A stretch of 64,000 nucleotides of DNA. Origin: Theionarchaea archaeon (GTDB taxonomy: Archaea > Methanobacteriota_B > Thermococci > Methanofastidiosales > SZ-28-30). The translations under genes and the position numbers were made by a program. Location of the stretch: assembly GCA_018992685.1 (NCBI GenBank), contig JACVGT010000001.1, positions 1 to 64,000 of the forward strand. The letters are read 5' to 3'. Positions within the stretch are counted from its first letter, which is position 1; every line of letters starts with the position of its first letter. Shown here in pieces: positions 25,305 through 33,800 of the stretch. Below the pieces are notes generated by a model, which was not told the DNA's origin, made no database searches, and worked only from the letters and a program-made list of their open reading frames with translations.

Positions 25305-26658
25305 AAGATTAATGCCCGTGTTTCACGTGCTCCCAGAGGTGAGTATTCCCAAAAGACATATTCCATTTAAAGAGAAGGTCACCTGGTCAGCAGTCATCTT
25401 GATAATTTACTTTGTTCTGGGGGAAATTCCTCTGTACGGCATGACAGGAACCTCGCAGGATTATTTTGGCTATTTCAAAGCAGTGCTGGCCAGCGAGCAG
25501 GGTACCCTTATCACGCTGGGTATCGGTCCTGTGGTGATGGCTGGTATTTTCATGCAGCTGTTCCAGGGAGCAGAAATTTTTAAGTTCGATCTGACTACGC
25601 ATGAAGGCAAAACTGTATTCCAGGGCCTTCAGAAAATTCTGGCTATCTTCCTCTGTTTCTTCGAATCCTTCATGTTTGTATGGGGAGGAGCCTTTGGAAG
25701 GCCGGGAACGAATGTCATGATTTTCCTCATGCTGCAGATGGCAGCGGGTGCATTTCTTGTCCTTCTCATGGATGAAGTCGTCACCAAGTGGGGATTTGGT
25801 TCTGGAATCTCCCTGTTCATTGCGGGGGGTGTTGCCAAGGACATTATCTGGAGAACGTTCAGCTTTCTGGAAGTTGAAGAATATCCTGGACAGTGGATAG
25901 GAGCTATTCCCCAGTTTGTGCGGTCAGTGATTGCAGGAACACCCACCTGGACCAGGCAGGGTCTCCCTGACATGCTGCAGGTGTCGTTCACAATTCTCAT
26001 ATTCCTGGTGGTAGTATATGCTGAATCCATGCGAGTGGAGATACCTCTCTCATATGGCAAATACAAGGGAGTGAGGGGGAGATACCCCATCAGGTTCATC
26101 TATGCCAGTGTTATCCCTGTGATTCTCACATCTGCCATGATTGGATCAGCAAACCTGGTAGCCCGCCTGCTGAACACTCGATTTGGATGGGAGTTTCTAG
26201 GGACCTTTGAAGGGTCTCAGGCAACCGGTGGGCTCATGTACTATCTGTCGCCCCCTGTGGGGCTGGACCAGGTAGCCAGTGAACCGATTCGTGCTCTTGT
26301 GTACCTCTTGATCATGGTTGGTGGGTGCATTCTGTTCGCTACCATGTGGATTGAACTGACCAACATGGGGCCGAGATCAGTAGCTGAACGGCTGCAGCAG
26401 TCAGGTATGCAGATTCCCGGCTTCAGGAGAGATCCCAGAGTTGTGGAGAAGGTACTCAATCGGTACATACCCAAGGTGACTATCATGGGAGGGGCCACAA
26501 TTGGACTTCTGGCCGCCTTTGCCACCTTCACAAATGCACTGGGAACGGGGACAGGTATATTACTGACGGTGGGTATTGTATACAGAATGTATGAAGACTT
26601 GATGAGGGAGCAGATGTCTGAGATGTTCCCCGCATTGAGGAGCTTCCTAGGAGAGTGA
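25291..26658 (+). CDS. secY: protein translocase subunit SecY
   Basis: 455 residues with about ten hydrophobic helices. The plug/TM1-TM2 region (IPFKEKVTWSAVILIIYFVLGEIPLYG, GTLITLGIGPVVMAGIFMQL) and the cytoplasmic loop MRVEIPLSYGKYKGVRGRYPIRFIYASVIPVI match Sec61alpha/SecY. It forms the membrane channel for secretory and membrane proteins such as the signal-peptide proteins encoded at 38-47 kb. ATG 25291 lies inside rpl15. In many archaea an adenylate kinase gene follows secY; here it is absent. Confidence 0.97.
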   Translation: MSLAERLMPVFHVLPEVSIPKRHIPFKEKVTWSAVILIIYFVLGEIPLYGMTGTSQDYFGYFKAVLASEQGTLITLGIGPVVMAGIFMQLFQGAEIFKFDLTTHEGKTVFQGLQKILAIFLCFFESFMFVWGGAFGRPGTNVMIFLMLQMAAGAFLVLLMDEVVTKWGFGSGISLFIAGGVAKDIIWRTFSFLEVEEYPGQWIGAIPQFVRSVIAGTPTWTRQGLPDMLQVSFTILIFLVVVYAESMRVEIPLSYGKYKGVRGRYPIRFIYASVIPVILTSAMIGSANLVARLLNTRFGWEFLGTFEGSQATGGLMYYLSPPVGLDQVASEPIRALVYLLIMVGGCILFATMWIELTNMGPRSVAERLQQSGMQIPGFRRDPRVVEKVLNRYIPKVTIMGGATIGLLAAFATFTNALGTGTGILLTVGIVYRMYEDLMREQMSEMFPALRSFLGE

Positions 26659-26662
26659 TAGA

Positions 26663-27184
26663 ATGATATTAGGAATTTGGGATACCCTCGGTGAAGTTGC
26701 AAGCTACTTTTACGGGTTCTTGGACAGTGCACTGGGGTTTATCTGGGACTGGCCTGGCGTGTACGCGGTATTCATTGTCTCTATCCTGGTGGGAGTGGTA
26801 TCTGTGGGTACGCAGTACTTCCTGGTGGACCAGGAGAAACTAAAAGTCATTCGAAAAGAGATGTCTGATTACCAGAACCGGCTGCTCCAGGCCAAAAAAA
26901 CAGGGAACAAGAAAGAACTGCGGAAACTTGAAGCCAAAGGAAAGAAAGTGAAGGAACAGCAGGCAGAAATGACAGGAATGACCATGAAACCCATGATGCT
27001 TACCATTGTTCCCATCATGGTCTTTTTTGGATGGGTGCGCAGCCAACCTGCAGCCGCCAACTTGGTGATTGATCTTCCCTTTACTCTGCCGTACTTTGGG
27101 AGTACACTGGGCTGGCTGGGCTGGTACTTTCTGTGCAGCTTCTTCTTCTCAACGGCCTTCCGCAAAGTGCTGGACATGGCGTGA
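26663..27184 (+). CDS. EMC3/TMCO1-like membrane insertase (DUF106)
   Basis: 173 residues of the archaeal DUF106 family, part of the Oxa1/YidC/EMC3/TMCO1 superfamily that inserts membrane proteins. Three hydrophobic segments are visible (residues ~30-53, ~113-130, ~148-166). Between the first and second is the characteristic charged coiled coil LKVIRKEMSDYQNRLLQAKKTGNKKELRKLEAKGKKVKEQQAEMT followed by MTMKPMMLTIVPIMVFFGWV. Its location four bases after secY matches other archaea and its role in membrane insertion. Confidence 0.9.
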   Translation: MILGIWDTLGEVASYFYGFLDSALGFIWDWPGVYAVFIVSILVGVVSVGTQYFLVDQEKLKVIRKEMSDYQNRLLQAKKTGNKKELRKLEAKGKKVKEQQAEMTGMTMKPMMLTIVPIMVFFGWVRSQPAAANLVIDLPFTLPYFGSTLGWLGWYFLCSFFFSTAFRKVLDMA

Positions 27185-27193
27185 GGTGATGAT

Positions 27194-27430
27194 ATGAGGG
27201 GAATGTACCGTTCAGGTTCAATGAAACGTAAGAAGATCAAGACTCCCAAGAGAACTGTGCTCCGGTTCAGGAGAAAGAAGGGAGGCCTGCATGCCTGTGC
27301 AGAATGCGGCGCAGTGCTCCACGGAGTCGGCACCAGGAAAGGAAAAGGCTCAACACCTTCCCGCATCTATGGTGGGTACTTGTGCCATGCCTGTGTGCGT
27401 AAGAGGTTGGTGGAGTCTGTCAGATCATGA
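27194..27430 (+). CDS. rpl34e: 50S ribosomal protein eL34
   Basis: 78 residues. RSGSMKRKKIKTPKRTVLRFRRKKGGLHACAECGAVLHGV and GGYLCHACVRKRLVESVRS show the CxxC...CxxC zinc ribbon of eL34. GTGAGGTGATGAT precedes ATG 27194. The stop overlaps the cmk ATG by four bases. Confidence 0.94.
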   Translation: MRGMYRSGSMKRKKIKTPKRTVLRFRRKKGGLHACAECGAVLHGVGTRKGKGSTPSRIYGGYLCHACVRKRLVESVRS

Positions 27431-27945
27431 TTATCACAGTGGGCGGCTATCCTGGCAGCGGCACGACCACACTGTGTCGCAGGCTGGCTGAGACCTTTGG
27501 GCTCACTCACGTGTATGCAGGACAGATTTTTAGGGAGATGGCTGCCCAGACTGGTGTGACATTAGAGGAATTTGGTGCGACTGCAGAGTCAACTGAGCGC
27601 ATTGATGTGGAAGTGGACAGAAGACAGAGAGAAGCCGCAGTGGACAACACGGTGGTTGAAGGACGGATAACGGCATTCATTGTGGACGCTGACCTGAAGA
27701 TCTGGCTCGTTGCCCCCCTGGAGGTGCGGGCACAGCGCGTGGCCAGCAGGGAGACGATCCCGATTGAAGAAGCTGTCGTCAAGATCACAGAACGGGAAGA
27801 ATCGGAAAGGAAAAGGTATAAAAAGTATTATGATATTGTGATGGAAGATCTCTCATTATATGACCTGATCATTAACACTGAGTTGTGGGACGCCGAAGGT
27901 GTCTTCGAGATCACAAAAGCAGCAATCGAGGTGAGAAAATGGTGA
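27427..27945 (+). CDS. cmk: cytidylate kinase, archaeal type
   Basis: 172 residues. The P-loop GGYPGSGTTTLCRRLAE is at residues ~6-22, followed by VYAGQIFREMAAQTG and the NMP-lid region ERIDVEVDRRQREAAVDNTVVEGRI typical of archaeal CMK. It phosphorylates CMP/dCMP with ATP. Position between eL34 and eL14 is the conserved archaeal order. A late ERKRYKKYYDI segment is also conserved. Confidence 0.94.
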   Translation: MIITVGGYPGSGTTTLCRRLAETFGLTHVYAGQIFREMAAQTGVTLEEFGATAESTERIDVEVDRRQREAAVDNTVVEGRITAFIVDADLKIWLVAPLEVRAQRVASRETIPIEEAVVKITEREESERKRYKKYYDIVMEDLSLYDLIINTELWDAEGVFEITKAAIEVRKW

Positions 27946-28172
27946 TGAAAGTAGGACGTGTCTGCACGAAACTGATGGGAAGAGAGGCTGGAGAACTGTG
28001 TGTCGTCGTTGATGTGGTGGATCGGACCTATGCTGTGGTGACAGGACCCAATGTGCGCAGAAGAAAATGCAATGTCAAACATCTGGAACCTCATGCCGCA
28101 GTGGTAGCTGTGGAGAAGGGTGCTTCAGATGAGGTTGTGACAAGAGCACTGGAAAGCGAGGGCTTGGTGTGA
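27939..28172 (+). CDS. rpl14e: 50S ribosomal protein eL14
   Basis: 77 residues. VGRVCTKLMGREAGELCVVVDVVDRTYAVVTGPNVRRRKCNVKHLEP is the KOW-containing core of eL14. GAGGTGAGAAA precedes ATG 27939 (ATG 27945 is a second in-frame option). It overlaps the cmk stop upstream and the cbf5 GTG start downstream (GTGA). Confidence 0.93.
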   Translation: MVMKVGRVCTKLMGREAGELCVVVDVVDRTYAVVTGPNVRRRKCNVKHLEPHAAVVAVEKGASDEVVTRALESEGLV

Positions 28173-29119
28173 TCTTTGAAAGGACCGAGGCAGAAACGTC
28201 AGAGAAATTCGGGAAAAAGCCTGAAGAGAGAAGTGTAGAGGAGCTCTTGTCCTTTGCAGTTATTAACCTGGATAAGCCACGTGGTCCCACCAGTCACGAG
28301 GTCGTTTCCTGGGTTAAGGGGATTTTGCATGTTGATAAGGCTGGACACAGTGGCACGCTGGATCCAAAAGTGACAGGAGTTCTCCCTGTGGCTGTCAAGA
28401 AAGCTACCAAAGCACTGCAGGTTCTCTTGTTGGGGAGCAAGGAATATGTGGGTGTCATGCATCTCCACGGAACTGTGGGTGAAAAGGAGGTCCTCAGTGT
28501 GTTTAAGGAGTTTACCACAGTCATCTATCAGAAGCCTCCGGTAAAATCTGCAGTTGCCAGGAGAGTGAGAAGGAGAAAGATTCATAAGCTCGAGCTTCTA
28601 GAAATGGATGGGAAGGACGTGCTCTTCCGCGTTTCCACACAGGCAGGAACCTATATCAGAAAGTTGTGCTATGATATGGGACTGGTGCTGGGTGTGGGAG
28701 CAAACATGGCTGAACTGAGGCGGACCAGGGTTTCCCACTTCGTTGAAGAGGAGAGCGTGTATCTGCAGGATGTCCTGGATTCATATATCTTTTACCAAGA
28801 GGAACGAGATGAGACAGAACTGCGACGATGCTTGAAGCCCGTGGAGACTGTGGTGCGGAACATTGCCAAGGTATGGATTCAGGATTCAGCCGTGGATTCA
28901 GTGTGTCATGGCGCTGAGCTGGCAGTTCCAGGGGTGGTCAGGTTGGAGCCTGTTGAAGAGCTGGGACAGACCGTAGCGGTCATGACGCTGAAGGATGAGC
29001 TGGTGGCTCTGGGACGATCGGAGATGACCACAAAAGATATATTGGAGAGGAACAAAGGTATCGCAGTGACAACAGAACGAGTGCTCATGGAACGCGGAAC
29101 CTATCCTAGAAATTGGTGA
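28169..29119 (+). CDS. cbf5: tRNA/rRNA pseudouridine synthase Cbf5
   Basis: 316 residues. The catalytic Asp is Asp65 in GHSGTLDPKVTGVLPV. A KPPVKSAVARRVRRRKI thumb-region motif and AGTYIRKLCYDMGLVLG follow, and the C-terminal PUA domain begins near residue 240 (VCHGAELAVPGVVRLE...). Cbf5 acts in archaeal H/ACA RNPs and can modify tRNA U55. The GTG start overlaps the eL14 stop. The ribosomal cluster ends here with tRNA-Ser two bases downstream. Confidence 0.95.
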   Translation: MIFERTEAETSEKFGKKPEERSVEELLSFAVINLDKPRGPTSHEVVSWVKGILHVDKAGHSGTLDPKVTGVLPVAVKKATKALQVLLLGSKEYVGVMHLHGTVGEKEVLSVFKEFTTVIYQKPPVKSAVARRVRRRKIHKLELLEMDGKDVLFRVSTQAGTYIRKLCYDMGLVLGVGANMAELRRTRVSHFVEEESVYLQDVLDSYIFYQEERDETELRRCLKPVETVVRNIAKVWIQDSAVDSVCHGAELAVPGVVRLEPVEELGQTVAVMTLKDELVALGRSEMTTKDILERNKGIAVTTERVLMERGTYPRNW

Positions 29120-29120
29120 T

Positions 29121-29209
29121 GCCGGGGTTGTCGAGTTCGGTAAGGCGCGGGCCTGGAGAGCCCGTGGGGCGCAAGCCCCGCGAGGGTTCAAATCCCTCCC
29201 CCGGCGCCA
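29121..29209 (+). tRNA. tRNA-Ser (anticodon GGA), CCA encoded
   Basis: Acceptor GCCGGGG pairs with CCCCGGC. The anticodon stem CGGGC/GCCCG holds loop CTGGAGA (GGA), the class II variable arm is GGGGC-GCAA-GCCCC, and the T arm GAGGG-TTCAAAT-CCCTC follows. Discriminator G is 29206 and CCA is encoded at 29207-29209. It lies two bases after the cbf5 stop, so it may be cotranscribed. An integrase remnant starts 59 bases downstream, the typical relation between tRNA genes and integrated elements. Confidence 0.95.
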
Positions 29210-29267
29210 GACATCCTGTCCAAATCCTAAGCCAAATGTTCATGAAGGAGAGGGTTGAAGAGGGGGT

Positions 29268-29841
29268 ATGAAGTCTGAAGAATTAGAAAGACGGGTTGAT
29301 AGTAGTTATGAGAAATATGGGTGGACTGAAGAGCAGAGAAAGGTTTTTGATAAGTTTATTGATGAACGGTATGCTAATTTCAGGAAGCCAGAGAACACAT
29401 TGCGTTCTTACCTTGACCTTTTGAACCAGGTTGTCCTGAAGATAAAGAAGCCTTTCTCAGAGATTACCTATGATGATCTCATACCTCTGTTGAGGGACTG
29501 GCAGAATCGATATGGAAAGAGTACGATGCACGGCAGGAAATGTAAGTTGAAAGCTTTTCTCCGCTGGGAAAGTGGTAACAAGCACGATCCACGGGTGGAT
29601 AGGATTCGTTCAGGGGGATATGTGTCACCAGTGACAATCCATGATCTACTGACAGATGATGAGATTATCGCCTTGAGGAATGTGGCCAAGGATGATCCTC
29701 GAGACCTTGCTTTAGTTGATTTTCATTTGCTTTGAGGTCCTCGTCCTGCAGAGAGTGCTAAATTGAAAATCAAAGATGTGCCTTAAAAAGCTCATAATAA
29801 AGAAGATTCCCTTCATCGTCAAAGAGAAAAACACTGAATAG
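29268..29841 (+). pseudogene. tyrosine recombinase (XerC/D-type integrase), truncated and frameshifted
   Basis: The open part (29268-29735, 155 residues) holds the SAM-like N-terminal DNA-binding domain (RKPENTLRSYLDLLNQVVLKIKKPFSEIT..., LKAFLRWESGNK) and the beginning of the catalytic domain (LTDDEIIALRNVAKDDPRDLALVDFHLL). After TGA 29733 the same frame continues GPRPAESAKLKIKDVP, matching the G-x-R-x-x-E-x-x-x-L-K motif that holds the first catalytic Arg. A shift then gives LKKLIIKKIPFIVKEK. At least one stop and one indel are therefore present, and the downstream R-H-R-Y residues are absent. AGGGGGT precedes the start codon. Confidence 0.75.
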
Positions 29842-29936
29842 CTGATCTTGCCTAAGAGTTGGGTATCCGGGTCCTGGTATTGTTTAGTAACCATATTCTA
29901 CAATTATATTCCCCGAACGACCATAAACATCAAGTG

Positions 29937-30164
29937 TTATGATAATCCCATGGGTAAAGTTATCTGAATTTCAATTGGAGGGGGTGGAGGGGCCGGAGGA
30001 GGGCTATCCTTTTCTTCTTGGTCATCGCCCTCATTATCATTTCCACTGCTTCCCTCTGAGCGCATGGCTTTTCCTCGCCAGTGATGACTGATCAAAGCTA
30101 CTACTGCAATTGTCATCCCCACAAACAGACAAAAGGGCAGGATAGTGACAGAGAGCAAAATCAA
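29937..30164 (-). CDS. possible small membrane protein with acidic Pro-rich tail
   Basis: 75 residues from TTG 30164. A hydrophobic segment occupies residues ~1-26 (LLSVTILPFCLFVGMTIAVVALI). Then comes a low-complexity hydrophilic tail (GSSGNDNEGDDQEEKD then SPPPAPPPPPIEIQI). The tail composition resembles the acidic linker near the end of the RHS protein encoded upstream on the same strand. No ribosome site is clear. It could be an accessory or immunity-type partner, or not a gene. Confidence 0.35.
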   Translation of the reverse strand: MILLSVTILPFCLFVGMTIAVVALISHHWRGKAMRSEGSSGNDNEGDDQEEKDSPPPAPPPPPIEIQITLPMGLS

Positions 30165-30205
30165 TCACTCTTTCTTGTACATTGATAAATATAGGTGATT
30201 TTTTA

Positions 30206-30703
30206 TCAGAAAGACTCTCCAGTTTCTTTTGACCTCGCAGCCAGTAGTAACTCATCGTATATCTTGTGTGTCTTTTCCATAGTTCCTTTCAGAATAGAGC
30301 ATGTTTCTGCCGTAAAATAGTATCTTATGCTAGAATTTTGAATCATCAACCAGTTAAATCCACCATTGGTATATAACTTCATTCCTATCCATTCTATCTT
30401 CGATTCATGCAAGTTAAATGCAAATTCGAGGATTTCTCCTGATTTTAAGTAGAAATATGTAGCTCTAGAATTTATAATCAGTAGTATTCCATCGCTGTCT
30501 GAAAAAGAAAAACGCCAAGCCTGAGAAAATCGTATTTGAGAACAATACCTGACGGGAAACCACCTTCCTTGATCCAACAAGTGAGTCCTGGCTTCTATTA
30601 TCTTTTCGCGATCTTTTCTCCTCTTTTTTGCCTCATATCGTTCTTGAAGAAACATTGAGACTGTTGCGGCTCCAACTAAGATAAGCATTATTTCAATTAG
30701 CAT
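30206..30703 (-). CDS. membrane-anchored protein downstream of RHS gene, function unknown
   Basis: 165 residues from ATG 30703, which has GAGGAGGAATATA upstream; longer in-frame starts (to 30799) are less likely. An N-terminal helix (LIEIMLILVGAATVSMFLQ, residues 2-20) anchors a basic segment (ERYEAKKRRKDREKI) and a soluble domain with many aromatic residues. No family recognised. It follows the RHS gene by 125 bases on the same strand, the position at which polymorphic-toxin systems carry an immunity gene, but no toxin domain is recognisable in the RHS C-terminus, so that role is speculative. Confidence 0.55.
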   Translation of the reverse strand: MLIEIMLILVGAATVSMFLQERYEAKKRRKDREKIIEARTHLLDQGRWFPVRYCSQIRFSQAWRFSFSDSDGILLIINSRATYFYLKSGEILEFAFNLHESKIEWIGMKLYTNGGFNWLMIQNSSIRYYFTAETCSILKGTMEKTHKIYDELLLAARSKETGESF

Positions 30704-30827
30704 TATATTCCTCCTCATGTTGTATACAGACACTCTGTCTGTTTCTATCTTCTTGGGTAAATTGGTCCAAGATATCCTGGTCACTGCAGAGATATTCAAA
30801 TCTCACATCATCTTACCTTCCTGTGAC

Positions 30828-33800
30828 TTATTTAGCTTTCGGAACAGCATTTCCTCTCCTGTCCCAAATACTTTCCATGTGCCTATAATAAATATATGAG
30901 AACACTGTGTATCCAAGTCCTGCAATGGCACCTGCGAGGCCAAAATAAGCAAAAAGTATTTTCTTTCCTATAAAGGAAAGAATACCAAGAATACCCGACG
31001 CTCCTCCAACTAGCAGCCCTCTTAGGCTGCTTTTATTTTCATACTCCAGTTCCTTGTCGTGACAAAATTCTTGGAGAGCATCGATCGCGATCGCAAAGTC
31101 TTCCGGATCGATATCATGCTTATCTAGAAATTCCATGGCTGTCTTTACGCCCACCGGTCTTTCATCTTCCACAGGGACAAAATCATCAAATGAAATGAAA
31201 ACGTAGTCTGCAATGTTGCCATCATTATCATAGTAGATGATAGCAAGTCCTTCCTGGGTATTATAGAATCCATTTTCATCTAGTGTCCACAATTCAGCCA
31301 CTGCAACGCCTACGTTCCCAGACCGCTGAACTGGAGTTCTCAGAACCAGCAATTCGTCATCTCCATAGGGAAGTGTATGTGGAGTTTCTTGCTCTCCCTC
31401 TCCTTCACCTCCTCCTCCATCATCTTCTTTCTCTTCCTCTTCCTTTTCTTCTGAATTGTATGAACTTCCAGGATTACCTATGTCATGGAGAGTTCTATCC
31501 AATCCCATGGGGTCTACATATCTCACAGGATTATTCTGGCAATATGAATATCCATTTAAACTCTGAGGATTTGAAATCATGCCTTTGAATGGATCTCTGG
31601 TGATGAACCGCCCGATCTCAGGGTCATAATAACGCGCGCCGCAATAATATAATCCAGTAATATCTCTCTCCTGTCCAGAGAACAAGTAATCTTCAGAGCC
31701 TTCCTCAATGCAAGCCTCACCAAAGGGATGATAAGTTATTGCAGCAACAATGTTTTTATCATTATCAGTTATTTGCCTTGTAGAACCAATATGATCAGTA
31801 TGGTAGTAGAAGATATTTGATTCACCCTGAATAGTGGTTCTTTTTGCTATTCTTCCAGTTGGACCGTAAATATAGGAAGCAGAACCGTTAGAATTCTCTT
31901 CATACAACACATTTGCACCAAAATATATATATCTCGTGGTGACCCCATTTTCTGCCACTTGTAGTCGCCTTCCGATTCCATCATACTTGTATTCTCCCAG
32001 TGTTGCGCTGTTTTTTTCAACTCCAGTTAGTCTATTGGCATAATCATAAGTGTAAACCCAAGAATCAGTGCTTGTTGTTCTTTCCGTCATATTCCCATTG
32101 GAATTATAGGAAAAAGAAGTATCATTTGACAACGCAGTGACCTCATTGACAGAATTGACCGTATAAGTAATCCCATCTTTTCCTATTCTATTTCCTGTTT
32201 TATCATAGGAATACGTATGAGACCAGGAAGTACAGCTAGCAGATGTCAATCGATCAAGCCCATCATAACTATAGGATTCAGTGTTAGAATGCCATGAATC
32301 ACTGGTGTCTCTCCATGCGTTGGCGAGTTGGGTGATGTTGCTATTATTATCATACGTGTAATCAAGGTCCAAGAAGAAGGTTTCACCATTCTTTAAATCA
32401 ATAGTAGATATCCTATCCCTTGAATCATAAGAGAAAGTTGCCCGCAGATCATTCCCATAATCAACTTGTGTCAACAGACTTTCCACATTGTATTGCACAT
32501 TATCAAGGATGATTTCATCATTTGAGCCATCTACATACCGCTTGACATCAGTAATCCTGTTAAGATCGTCATATGAATATGTGATTTCCATGGTGTCTGG
32601 ATAGGTCAACTTTATGAGCCGACCAGCGATATCGTACTGGTATGACACAATATATGCCTCTATTGAGATATGTCTTGTCTCAGAAATTATTCTTTCCCAA
32701 GAATCATAGGTATTTTCGGTATAGTCTCCGGTGCTTATTGCATCATCATCCATTCTCACTACATTCGAATTCAAATCATAGGTCACAGTAACGGTAGAGG
32801 TGTCCTGATACTGTACCTGCAACAGCCTATTCAAGGAATCGTACGTAATAGTGGTTTCGTTATCTTCAGCATCAGTCAGAGATGTCACATTTCCAACATT
32901 ATTGTATTGATATTCTTCCCAAGTGGAATCAGGATAGGTGATTCTTGTTACTCCGAACAAAGAGGTATAGGTATAAGAGGTGGTGTGGCTTTCCGCATCT
33001 GTGAAAGACGTCAAATTACCAACTTCGTTGTATTGATAAGTCGTGGTTGCAAAGGTATCAGCAGTGTACTCTTCTTCCACTTTCACCAATTGACCAAGCC
33101 AATTGAACCAACCGATCTTATCATATCCTCGCCCATTTGTTAAGGTGACTTTGTTGTTGCTATCATCATATGACCAAGAGACTGAAGAAGAATCTGGGTA
33201 TGAGATCTGGAGTGCACGACCCAAAAAGTCGTAGGTGTATGTTTGCATTTGATTGAGTGGATTTGTCACCGTTGATATAAGATCATTGTATAACCAGGCA
33301 TATGATACTGTAGCATAAAGTGTACCTGATCCATAAGTTCCAGTGTACCATCTAGAACTCTGCAGCCTACCCAGTCTATCGTATTCTTGCACTATATGAT
33401 GCCTCAGTTGGTCTATAATGGTGATTTTTCTATTGGTATCATCAAAGATAGCTTCTATATAAGATCTCTGGGCTTGACCAGATAGTAATGGGAACTCTTT
33501 CTTGGTCACTCTACCCAAGAGATCATATGTAAATAAGTAATCATAGCCAGATCCAATGCTAACTCCTTCAGGCTGTTGTATGGAAGTAATCCATCCCCTG
33601 TTGGAGTCATAGGTGGCTTTGCTGGTGATAGTATCCTGACCCACAGTAGCTGAGATTTCTGTCAAGTATGCATAAGAATAGGTGGCAGAATAGGTTAAAG
33701 AGAGGTTATTGGATTCAGCATCGGTAATGGACGTGACATTTCCATAGGTGTCATACTGCATACTCGTGGTGTAGGTATCTGGTGAATTATCCACAGGGAC

